From positions 1 through 11,238 of the forward strand of contig JANQOH010000315.1 of NCBI GenBank assembly GCA_028289725.1: a stretch of DNA of 11,238 bases. Reading direction: 5' to 3'. This document shows, piece by piece, positions 1-4,926 of the stretch. The first letter of the stretch is position 1; every line of letters begins with the position of its first letter. Under the pieces are notes generated by a model that did not search any database, was not told where the DNA came from, and saw nothing but the letters and a program-made list of their open reading frames with translations. The translations under genes and the position numbers were made by a program. The stretch is from Alphaproteobacteria bacterium. GTDB lineage: Bacteria > Pseudomonadota > Alphaproteobacteria > UBA7887.

Positions 1-152
1 TCGCACGCGTGAGGAGTTGCACCGGCGTCATGACCACCAACGTCGCCTATGGCGGACCGGACCGCAAAACGCTTTACATCACGGAATCGGAAACCGGCAC
101 GATCCTGGCGGCCGATATGCCCGTACCAGGTCGCAAGATGTTCGGTTATTGA
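1..152 (+). CDS. SMP-30/gluconolactonase/LRE family protein, C-terminal end only
   Basis: This is the last 49 codons of a gene that begins before the window; the reading frame starts at base 3 and ends at the TGA at 150-152. The peptide contains TNVAYGGPDRKTLYITES followed by TGTI, closely resembling the last blades of SMP-30/gluconolactonase-like six-bladed beta-propellers, where a 'TNxAFGGPD..TLYIT' strand precedes the C-terminus and a 'PGR' turn comes close to the end. Family members are metal-dependent lactonases acting on sugar lactones or related esters. The catalytic metal ligands lie mostly upstream and cannot be checked, so the substrate is unknown. No terminator with a T-run is obvious behind it; the first stem-loop is about 60 bp downstream at 214-237. 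The family call is fairly secure, the enzymatic role is inference. Confidence 0.8.
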   Translation, partial: ARVRSCTGVMTTNVAYGGPDRKTLYITESETGTILAADMPVPGRKMFGY

Positions 153-213
153 TCAGTTACATTGGCGTGGGTCTTCTAATTTCGGTGTGCAATCGTGAAT
201 GTCCGCTGTTGTA

Positions 214-237
214 CCGGAACGCGACGCAACGTTCCGG
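214..237. repeat. Perfect 8-bp stem-loop
   Basis: CCGGAACG at 214-221 pairs exactly with CGTTCCGG at 230-237 around an 8-nt loop. It lies 62 bp after the SMP-30-like stop codon. No T-run follows on the plus strand and no clear A-run precedes it, so it is not a classical rho-independent terminator. It may still protect or end the upstream transcript, or be part of the intergenic repeat block. Confidence 0.5.
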
Positions 238-259
238 CATTGGGAATGTGACAGATTAG

Positions 260-344
260 CCACAACCGGACATCGGAGTACAACTCACCGGAAAACCATT
301 GCTGGTGTGACCATTCAGAACCCGGAGGTTTTGACCGGCGTTCC
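260..344 (+). repeat. 85-bp dispersed repeat, copy A
   Basis: Aligned without gaps to 1393-1477, 63 of 85 positions match by hand count (about 74%). Both copies begin with the same 16 bases, CCACAACCGGACATCG, and both contain, 58 bases in, a hairpin of the form GAACCCGG, 9-nt loop, CCGG(C/G)GTTC; here at 318-325 and 335-343. The loops differ but the stem arms are kept. The copies are in the same orientation and bracket the minus-strand gene 440-1075. In one plus-strand frame, 12 of the 22 differences fall at third codon positions and the peptide is similar, but copy B has an in-frame TAG there, so coding is doubtful. Confidence 0.65.
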
Positions 345-409
345 AATGTCGCATGGATCACGCCCGTCAAATGTTGTTATCGCGCGATATCGCACGGAAT
401 CGCGACATT
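345..409. repeat. Inverted repeat with internal palindrome
   Basis: AATGTCGC at 345-352 is the exact reverse complement of GCGACATT at 402-409. Between the arms lies the 12-bp palindrome TATCGCGCGATA at 378-389, and CGCGAT (383-388) can also pair with ATCGCG (399-404). The block starts immediately after repeat copy A and ends about 30 bp past the stop codon of the minus-strand gene. It could work as a structured 3' end for that transcript, although there is no T-run, or be another part of the repeat element. Confidence 0.4.
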
Positions 410-439
410 GCGAAAACCCATGATTTGTATCTGACGGGA

Positions 440-1075
440 TTACATCGGCGGTGCGAGGCCATTTCTGCCGACGACGATTGCCGGCGTCATCGGACCGACA
501 TTCTCAACGTCGTACGCAATCAAGAATATCGTTTCGCCGGCAATCAAATCCTGCCGCTCAGCGGGCATCAGCCGGACCACCGGAACGTCCCGCGGCACCG
601 TAATCGTTTGCGAGGCATCACGCCGATCACTCCGCGGGCCATCTTCATATGTGAGCGTCAACCGTTGACCGTTATCGACCGAAGCGATCTCCGCAACCGT
701 CGCATGGGTCATCATGTTTTCTTCTTCGACCAAGGTCCACGGGTAATGACCTTCGCCACGCCCGCGCAATCTCTCGTCTAAGATATGTACCTCAAGAGCC
801 GTCCGCTCACCACCAGACTCAATGGATGCAATTCCGACAAACACGCCCTGCGCGATCTCATCGATGGTGCCCGGCACCACGGTAAACACTTTGGCGCGAT
901 GCTTGAGTCTCACGTCAATGCCGGCGCCGTCGCCCGCAGCCACGCTCACGATATTGTCACCGTTAAAGCCCGTCACCGTGCCGCGAATATGATAACTGTC
1001 CTGCGCCAGCGCGGTTCCGGCCAAGGTCACGGCGAGCGTCAATCCAATGAAAAATTTTGCAAAAGTGGCAATCAT
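440..1075 (-). CDS. Secreted DUF5666-like conserved hypothetical protein
   Basis: A 211-residue protein. The start at 1075 is chosen because it gives a signal peptide (short N-terminus with K7, hydrophobic core at about residues 8-21, ALA-Q cleavage site at 22-25) and a strong GGAGG six bases upstream; an upstream in-frame ATG at 1177 would add 34 residues ahead of the signal. The mature part consists of two beta-rich repeats: about 28-100, opening with RGTVTGFNGD and closing with ALEVHI, and about 121-205, opening with MMTHATV. Between them is a GRGEGHYPW segment at 105-113. This matches, from memory, a family of alphaproteobacterial periplasmic proteins with DUF5666-type OB-like repeats ending in NG..PPM, sometimes misannotated as metal ABC transporter permeases. 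There are no membrane spans beyond the signal. Function unknown; a periplasmic location is inferred. The gene stands alone, with large gaps on both sides. Confidence 0.85.
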   Translation of the reverse strand: MIATFAKFFIGLTLAVTLAGTALAQDSYHIRGTVTGFNGDNIVSVAAGDGAGIDVRLKHRAKVFTVVPGTIDEIAQGVFVGIASIESGGERTALEVHILDERLRGRGEGHYPWTLVEEENMMTHATVAEIASVDNGQRLTLTYEDGPRSDRRDASQTITVPRDVPVVRLMPAERQDLIAGETIFLIAYDVENVGPMTPAIVVGRNGLAPPM

Positions 1076-1197
1076 CTCAATCCTCCGTATACCGGGCGCG
1101 CAGTCGGTCGACCCTCGTGCGTCTTTGGTGGCTGCATCCGGAGCCGCTATTCTCGGCAAGCGGCTTGCGACGCGCACTTTATGAGGTTCAAGCGGCG

Positions 1198-1336
1198 ATG
1201 AAAACTCCTTGGCGGCTCGCCGCCATATTGTCCTGTTACGGTGTTTTGTGCCCGCTGCGCCAAGGGCCGCGGAGCCACTGGCGAAATCAACAGCCCTGAA
1301 GCCGATCCGAGCGAAGACTTCGAACCGACGAAATGA
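1198..1336 (+). pseudogene. Possible frameshifted small secreted peptide gene
   Basis: An ATG at 1198 opens a peptide with a signal-like start (MKTPWRLAAILSCYGVL) that soon turns into an unlikely basic tail and stops at 1297-1299. From about 1265, the next frame reads GATGEINSPEADPSEDF and ends at a TGA at 1334-1336, an acidic tail more typical of a small secreted protein. Joining the two needs one frameshift near 1260-1270. No strong ribosome site precedes the ATG (a GAGG lies about 12 bases away) and no family is recognised, so this may be chance. Confidence 0.15.
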
Positions 1337-1392
1337 CTGGAATGGGTCAGACTCGGCCGTTTGGTTCCGATTAAGTAATACCTACTCTTCTT

Positions 1393-1477
1393 CCACAACC
1401 GGACATCGAAGGACAACTTTCCGGAAAGCGACCGCCAGGGAGACGGTATAGAACCCGGATGTCCTCACCGGGGTTCT
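1393..1477 (+). repeat. 85-bp dispersed repeat, copy B
   Basis: Second copy of the element at 260-344, in direct orientation 1133 bp away and alignable without gaps. Its hairpin, GAACCCGG at 1451-1458 with CCGGGGTTC at 1468-1476, keeps the same 9-nt loop length as copy A. It also contains CTTTCCGGAAAG (1417-1428), a perfect palindrome that is broken in copy A, and a 7-bp pairing GGACATC (1401-1407) with GATGTCC (1458-1464), also absent from copy A. It ends about 130 bp before the GST start codon. An in-frame TAG interrupts the peptide shared with copy A. Confidence 0.65.
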
Positions 1478-1604
1478 GGCACGCACTGGATGCGTCGGAT
1501 TGTGACCGGATTCGATTGTCTGGCGGGGTGTCACCTTTTCGGCCGCCCGTTCGTCTTATGAGCAGACGCGATACGCGCCGACTCACACAGAGGGAGGCCA
1601 CACG

Positions 1605-2219
1605 ATGAAGCTCTATACCAATCACTTTTCGCCGAATTGCCGAAAAATCATCGGCGTTGCGGCGCATGCCGGACAATCGATCGAGCAGGAATTCGTCGAT
1701 CTGTTTAAGGGCGCTCAAAGGCAGCCCGACTTCTTGGCGATCAATCCAAACGGCAAGGTTCCGGTATTAGTCGATGGCGATACCACTTTGTGGGAATCGA
1801 ACGCCATCACCTGCTATGTCGCCGGTAAAGCCGAAAGCGATTTATGGCCGAAGAGCAATCAGCGCTACGACATTTTGCGCTGGATGTTCTGGGAGGCGAA
1901 CCACTGGTCACGCGCCGTCGGCACGGTCATCGGCCAGAAGATTTTCAACGCCGACAATCCGGACCAAGCGATTATCGATAAAGGCATCGCGGATTTCCGC
2001 ACATTCGCGGCCGTGCTGGACGCGCATCTCGCCAACCGCAATTTCGTATCGGGCGATGGGTTGACGGTCGCCGATTTCGCGATCGCCGTGTGGCTCGGCT
2101 ACACCCAAGTCTGCGAACTGCCGACCGACGAATTCCGTCACATCGGTGCTTGGCACGATCGGTTGAACGCCTTGCCGGCGTGGCGCGAATTGCATCCACC
2201 GCAGCCGAAAGCGGCGTAA
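1605..2219 (+). CDS. Glutathione S-transferase family protein
   Basis: A 204-residue cytosolic GST-like protein of normal family length. The ATG at 1605 follows a GGAGG seven bases upstream. The thioredoxin-like N-terminal domain (about 1-78) has the start MKLYTNHFSPNCRKI, where S9 or C12 occupies the usual catalytic Ser/Cys region, NPNGKVPVL (47-55) with the cis-proline before the beta strand, and WESNAI (63-68), the E-S pair that binds the gamma-glutamyl part of glutathione. The all-alpha C-terminal domain (about 85-200) carries the N-capping box in GDGLTVADF (150-158). These are hallmark GST motifs, so fold and glutathione binding are secure. Class (phi/theta/beta-like) and substrate are not resolvable. 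It is followed after 81 bp by a PAS gene and may share a transcript with it. Confidence 0.93.
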   Translation: MKLYTNHFSPNCRKIIGVAAHAGQSIEQEFVDLFKGAQRQPDFLAINPNGKVPVLVDGDTTLWESNAITCYVAGKAESDLWPKSNQRYDILRWMFWEANHWSRAVGTVIGQKIFNADNPDQAIIDKGIADFRTFAAVLDAHLANRNFVSGDGLTVADFAIAVWLGYTQVCELPTDEFRHIGAWHDRLNALPAWRELHPPQPKAA

Positions 2220-2240
2220 TCACGCGGATCCCGTTATGAT

Positions 2241-2290
2241 CCGGCCCGGGCGGCGCGCGGACATGTTGCTTGCCGTCGAAACCGGGCCGG
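2241..2290. promoter_or_regulatory. GC-rich inverted repeat overlapping the PAS-gene ribosome site
   Basis: CCGGCCCGG at 2241-2249 is the exact reverse complement of CCGGGCCGG at 2282-2290, with 32 nt between. The last GG of the second arm is the first half of the GGAG at 2289-2292 that serves the ATG at 2301. If the RNA folds this way, the ribosome site of the PAS gene is partly sequestered. A second small stem, CGGATC/GATCCG around 2224-2242, overlaps the first arm and would compete. Whether this is a real switch or GC-rich chance pairing cannot be decided here. Confidence 0.3.
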
Positions 2291-2300
2291 AGCGGGATAC

Positions 2301-3017
2301 ATGGCGAACGACGAAACGATTTTTATTTGCGGTGGGCCACGCGGCGGATTCACTGTGCTGTACGCCAGTGCGCCGGCCGCCGAACTGCTCGGTCGTCCAG
2401 CGGAAACCTGCCTCGGCAATCCCTTTGTCGACCTCTTGGCAAGCTTGCCGGACGATCAACGACACGACCTGTCCGCGGCGCTTTCGATGCCACGTCCGAT
2501 CTTCCAACACTTGGATATTGCGACCGGTTCTGCGATCGGCGCGCGCTATGAGCTCGCCGCGTGGCCGGCGCCGCAGGATGGCGATGCGCCGACCATTTGG
2601 GTCATCCGGCTGCGCGAGCAAGGCCTGAACACCGATCCGCCGCCGATCGATTTGGAATTCGCTGACGGCCTGGCGATCGGCCTGGTTCTGTTCGACGCGG
2701 CGGATCGTTTGGTTTGGTTCAATGGCACGTACCTTCGCGTGCTCGGTCCGAACGGCCACTTGCTCCAGATTGGCGAACGCTTCGAGGACATCATGTCGGC
2801 CGCCTACCGGTCCGGCCATGCCGCCGCGGCCGATGGCGACATCGAGGATCGGATTGCCGAGCGATTAGCGCGGCATCGCAATTATGAAAGTTTCGAAGAA
2901 GCACTGTCCGGCGGGCGGTGGTTGCTCACGCAGGAAATCGCCACGGCGGACGGCGGTACGCTCGGCGTGCGCACCGACATAACCGAGATCAAACGCAACG
3001 AAAACGCGCCCGGTTAA
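2301..3017 (+). CDS. PAS domain protein without an output domain
   Basis: A 238-residue soluble protein with no membrane span. Residues about 5-105 look like a weak first PAS domain (LYASAPAAELLGR resembles the start of a PAS core; WVIRLREQ at 100-107 its last strand). Residues 118-233 form a clear second PAS domain of the PAS_7 type: FADGLAIGLVLFDAADRLVW, then NGTYLRVLGP, and a final strand DGGTLGVRTDITEIKR. In relatives that motif leads straight into a histidine kinase, GGDEF or EAL domain; here only six residues follow before the stop. The protein is therefore a sensor without an effector, perhaps working by binding a partner, or a remnant of a longer kinase. The start at 2301 has GGAG eight bases upstream. 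The antiporter gene starts 39 bp downstream and is probably co-transcribed. Ligand unknown. Confidence 0.85.
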   Translation: MANDETIFICGGPRGGFTVLYASAPAAELLGRPAETCLGNPFVDLLASLPDDQRHDLSAALSMPRPIFQHLDIATGSAIGARYELAAWPAPQDGDAPTIWVIRLREQGLNTDPPPIDLEFADGLAIGLVLFDAADRLVWFNGTYLRVLGPNGHLLQIGERFEDIMSAAYRSGHAAAADGDIEDRIAERLARHRNYESFEEALSGGRWLLTQEIATADGGTLGVRTDITEIKRNENAPG

Positions 3018-3056
3018 ACTCCTCCATCCTTCGCGAGGACTCGTGATGACCGCCGC

Positions 3057-4289
3057 ATGACGCTCGCCGTTCAACTCCTACTGTTGCTCGCCGTCGCGCG
3101 TCTGTTCGGGCATTTGGCCAAACGCCTAAACCAACCGCCGGCATTTGGCGAAATGGTCGCGGGGGCCGCGCTCGCGCTCGGGATCGGATTGTTGGCGACG
3201 CCGCCGGCGATCTTGGGCACGCTGCCGCAGAGTCCCGACCTCGCGCTGGTCGCCGAGGTTGGCATTTTTTTCTTGCTCCTGCTCGCCGGGATCGAGATGA
3301 AGCCGGAAGAACTGCTGGAACACTCCCGCGAGTCGTTTTGGGTCGCACTCGGCGGCGCGGTGGTTCCGTTTGCTTTCGGTTTTGGATTTGCTTGGCTCAT
3401 TCTCCCGGAGACCGGGTACAAACTGGCGCAAGCGCTGATCGTCGGTACGGGCCTGTCGATCACGGCGATTCCGGTCGCCGCCGAAATATTGCGTGAACTG
3501 AATCTGCTTCATCGGCCGGTCGGCGAAATCATAATCGCCGCCGCGCTATTCGACGACGCGCTCGGATTGCTTCTACTGGCCGTGACCACCGCCGTCGTCG
3601 CGACCGGACACTTTCCATCCGGTGCCGATCTCGCTTTTCTCGTGGCCAAAACGGCGGTGTTTTTCGTCGTCGCGATTCCGCTCGGTCGCTATGCCTTGCC
3701 GTGGATGTGGAAACGCGTCGCCAGGATACGTGCGCGCGGCATTCAATTGACCTCGCTGCTGGGAACGGCCATCGGCTTTAGCGCATTGGCACTCGCGCTC
3801 GATATGCACTACGTCATCGGCGCATTTGTTGGCGGTCTATTCTTTTCGCCCGCCACGGCCGGTGAAGCTGTGTATGAGCGGCTAAAGCGCCTGATCGACA
3901 CGATCACATTTGGCTTTCTCGCGCCGGTCTTTTTCGCGTGGATTGGCCTGCAATTCTCTCCGGGTGTTTTTCGCGAGATACCCGTCACCGTCGCCGCGCT
4001 GATTGGCATTGCCATGGCGGGCAAAATTATTGGTGCCGGTGTTCCGGCGTTGTGGGCGGGTCTCGGTCGCCAGGAAGCCTTGGCCGTCGGCGTGGGCATG
4101 ACCGGGCGCGGCGCGGTCGAGCTCGTGGTGCTCAGTGTCGCGCTCAACGCCGGTGTCTTCGCCGCGAACGGCGATCACCCGGTCGTCGCAAACCTGTTTT
4201 CAGCGTTGGTTATCACCGCCGTGATCACGACGTTGACCATGCCGCTGCTGTTGCGTTGGGCATTGCGCGGCGACGCGTCGCTCGCGTGA
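3057..4289 (+). CDS. CPA2-family cation/proton antiporter
   Basis: A 410-residue polytopic inner-membrane protein with about 12-13 hydrophobic segments, the size of the bare Na_H_exchanger transport domain, with no C-terminal TrkA-N/RCK domain as in KefB/C. Key motifs are visible: FLLLLAGIEMKPEEL (72-86), TGLSITAIPV (131-140) forming the unwound helix, ALFDDALG (163-170) with the paired aspartates D166-D167 typical of electrogenic NapA-like exchangers, a lysine in AGKIIGAG (K323) at the position of the core lysine of NapA, and GMTGRGAVELVV (347-358). It should exchange Na+ or K+ for protons. No in-frame start exists just upstream and the ribosome site is weak (GAGGA about 17 bases away), so the ATG at 3057 is the only sensible choice. 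It may depend on translation from the PAS gene. Ion specificity is not determined. Confidence 0.93.
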   Translation: MTLAVQLLLLLAVARLFGHLAKRLNQPPAFGEMVAGAALALGIGLLATPPAILGTLPQSPDLALVAEVGIFFLLLLAGIEMKPEELLEHSRESFWVALGGAVVPFAFGFGFAWLILPETGYKLAQALIVGTGLSITAIPVAAEILRELNLLHRPVGEIIIAAALFDDALGLLLLAVTTAVVATGHFPSGADLAFLVAKTAVFFVVAIPLGRYALPWMWKRVARIRARGIQLTSLLGTAIGFSALALALDMHYVIGAFVGGLFFSPATAGEAVYERLKRLIDTITFGFLAPVFFAWIGLQFSPGVFREIPVTVAALIGIAMAGKIIGAGVPALWAGLGRQEALAVGVGMTGRGAVELVVLSVALNAGVFAANGDHPVVANLFSALVITAVITTLTMPLLLRWALRGDASLA

Positions 4290-4303
4290 TCCAACCGCTC
4301 GGG

Positions 4304-4336
4304 AAAAAGGCAGGCCCGGCCAACAGTGGCCGGACC
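4304..4336 (-). terminator. Rho-independent terminator of gcrA
   Basis: On the minus strand, the stem TGGCCGG/CCGGCCA (4316-4322 with 4327-4333, 4-nt loop), extended by two more G-C pairs past one mismatch, is followed by TGCC and five T's (plus-strand AAAAA at 4304-4308). It lies 25 bp beyond the gcrA stop. The plus-strand side has no T-run, so it should end gcrA transcription but not that of the converging antiporter gene. Confidence 0.75.
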
Positions 4337-4360
4337 CGACACTTAGGCGCCTCGGGACGT

Positions 4361-4720
4361 TTATGCGGCGGCTTCCACCGCTTTCCCACGATAGGCCACG
4401 GCGCAATGCTCCTCGCAGTACGGCCGACCGGGAACCCGCGCACGTCCACAAAAGTGGAAATCCGCATCCCCGGGATGACCAATCGGCCACCGACACATTC
4501 GTTCATTAAGATCCAGCGGACTCATCGCCCGGTTCTTAATATCGGCGGCAATAACCGGCCGCGCGGGCGTACTTTTCGATTTATGGGACAAGCCCAACCT
4601 GTTGGCTTTCCCAATCACCGCATTGCGGGTCATCCCCAAGCGTTCACCGATTTCGCGTGCGCTTCGCCCCTCAAGCCACATCGCTTTCAAAATCTCGACG
4701 CTTTCCTCAGTCCATGCCAT
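4361..4720 (-). CDS. gcrA: GcrA cell-cycle regulator
   Basis: A 119-residue GcrA. The N-terminal helix-turn-helix (about 1-45) begins MAWTEESVEILKAMWLEG and contains TRNAVIGKANRLGLS (31-45), the recognition region that in this family contacts CcrM-methylated GANTC sites. After a short basic linker comes the C-terminal sigma-70-interacting domain (about 70-110) with MCRWPIGHPGDADFHFCG and GRPYCEEHC; cysteines 76, 91, 102 and 106 are kept. GcrA is known in Caulobacter as a co-activator that loads sigma-70 RNA polymerase at methylated promoters, coupling replication to division. The start at 4720 is chosen from family alignment and an AGGGG about ten bases upstream; the frame is open upstream to an ATG at 4828, whose extension has no family likeness. 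It is shorter than the 173-residue Caulobacter protein, mainly in the linker. It stands alone, with its own terminator. Confidence 0.96.
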   Translation of the reverse strand: MAWTEESVEILKAMWLEGRSAREIGERLGMTRNAVIGKANRLGLSHKSKSTPARPVIAADIKNRAMSPLDLNERMCRWPIGHPGDADFHFCGRARVPGRPYCEEHCAVAYRGKAVEAAA

Positions 4721-4751
4721 GTCGGCAATACCCCTGCACTTTTGGACCCAG

Positions 4752-4800
4752 ATGCGTAGATTTAGTGAATTTCTAATCTCCAATCTACTATATTTTGTGG
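4752..4800. promoter_or_regulatory. gcrA: AT-rich promoter segment between gcrA and the divergent operon
   Basis: About 30% GC over 49 bp, far below the surrounding genes. On the minus strand it holds a possible -10 element TATAGT (4792-4787) and repeated AGATT words. It sits between the gcrA start codon and the DnaA-box cluster, where the gcrA promoter is expected. No good -35 match was seen 16-18 bases upstream of the -10 candidate, consistent with an activator-dependent promoter, though the element itself is tentative. Confidence 0.4.
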
Positions 4801-4840
4801 TTATCCACAGGAAACGCGTGTTTTTCACAGTTTATCCACC
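4801..4840. promoter_or_regulatory. Cluster of three DnaA-box-like nonamers upstream of gcrA
   Basis: TTATCCACA at 4801-4809 is a perfect high-affinity DnaA box. TTTTTCACA at 4821-4829 fits the relaxed consensus TT(A/T)TNCACA. TTATCCACC at 4832-4840 differs from the first at one base. All three point the same way, and the first and third starts are 31 bp apart, close to three helical turns. They lie 81-120 bp upstream of the gcrA start codon beside an AT-rich segment. The first box is also the right half of the symmetric TGTGG-TTAT-CCACA (4796-4809). In Caulobacter DnaA directly activates gcrA, so the same wiring is inferred here. A role as a replication origin is a weaker alternative. Confidence 0.65.
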
Positions 4841-4852
4841 GACCTACCCACC

Positions 4853-4864
4853 GCTCGTACGAGC
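4853..4864. promoter_or_regulatory. 12-bp perfect palindrome, possible operator
   Basis: GCTCGTACGAGC is self-complementary over 12 bp and lies 63 bp upstream of the start codon of the DSD1-family gene, between the DnaA-box cluster and its ribosome site. Its size and position suit an operator for a dimeric repressor of the four-gene operon, but no regulator gene is present in the window, and the identification rests on symmetry alone. Confidence 0.3.
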
Positions 4865-4926
4865 AGCGCTTGCCGGTCGGGGCCTGTACTGCTAACCAAC
4901 AGCCATCGGAGCGGAAGGTTCCAGAC

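Larger units (their letters stand above)
153..439. other. Non-coding, repeat- and hairpin-rich gap
   Basis: No convincing gene lies between the SMP-30-like stop and the end of the minus-strand secreted-protein gene. Short open frames on both strands have no ribosome site or family likeness. The stretch holds a perfect stem-loop at 214-237, copy A of an 85-bp repeat at 260-344, an 8-bp inverted repeat (345-352 with 402-409) and a 12-bp palindrome at 378-389. A heptamer ATGTCCG at 199-205 is the reverse complement of CGGACAT at 267-273 inside copy A, so the whole block 199-409 may be one compound intergenic repeat that folds as RNA or single-stranded DNA. Confidence 0.6.
1076..1604. other. Long intergenic region upstream of both flanking genes
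   Basis: This 529-bp stretch separates the divergent minus-strand secreted-protein gene and the plus-strand GST gene, so it must hold both promoters; no convincing -35/-10 pair was recognised. It contains a stem-loop TGGCGG-CTCG-CCGCCA at 1210-1225, repeat copy B at 1393-1477 with the palindrome CTTTCCGGAAAG at 1417-1428, a small stem CGTCT/AGACG near 1552-1568, and three GANTC (CcrM methylation) sites at 1350-1354, 1509-1513 and 1580-1584. A possible decayed small gene at 1198-1336 is listed separately. Otherwise nothing coding is supported. Confidence 0.55.

Noticed and set aside
1210..1225. Terminator at the TGGCGG/CCGCCA stem-loop
   Set aside because: No T-run follows on either strand and no gene ends nearby; such short GC stems are frequent in this composition.
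2220..2819. 199-codon open frame on the minus strand
   Set aside because: It lies antisense inside the PAS gene; composition is rich in Arg/Gln, no family is recognisable, and the plus-strand frame has clear PAS motifs.
3938..4759. 273-codon plus-strand frame across the antiporter end and gcrA
   Set aside because: The protein is low-complexity Arg/Gly/His-rich, overlaps two solid genes and the gcrA terminator, and has no ribosome site.
4721..4828. 36-residue N-terminal extension of GcrA
   Set aside because: GcrA proteins begin at M-x-W-T; the extension is translated from the AT-rich promoter and has no likeness to the family.
4752..4840. Chromosomal replication origin
   Set aside because: DnaA boxes plus AT-rich DNA are present, but only three boxes are seen, no origin-linked genes (such as hemE, dnaA, parA) are near, and a DnaA-controlled gcrA promoter explains the signal. 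Kept only as an alternative.
4795..4926. 44-residue N-terminal extension of the DSD1-family protein
   Set aside because: It crosses the DnaA-box cluster and palindrome; a strong GGAAGG precedes the ATG at 4927, and family likeness begins after that point.
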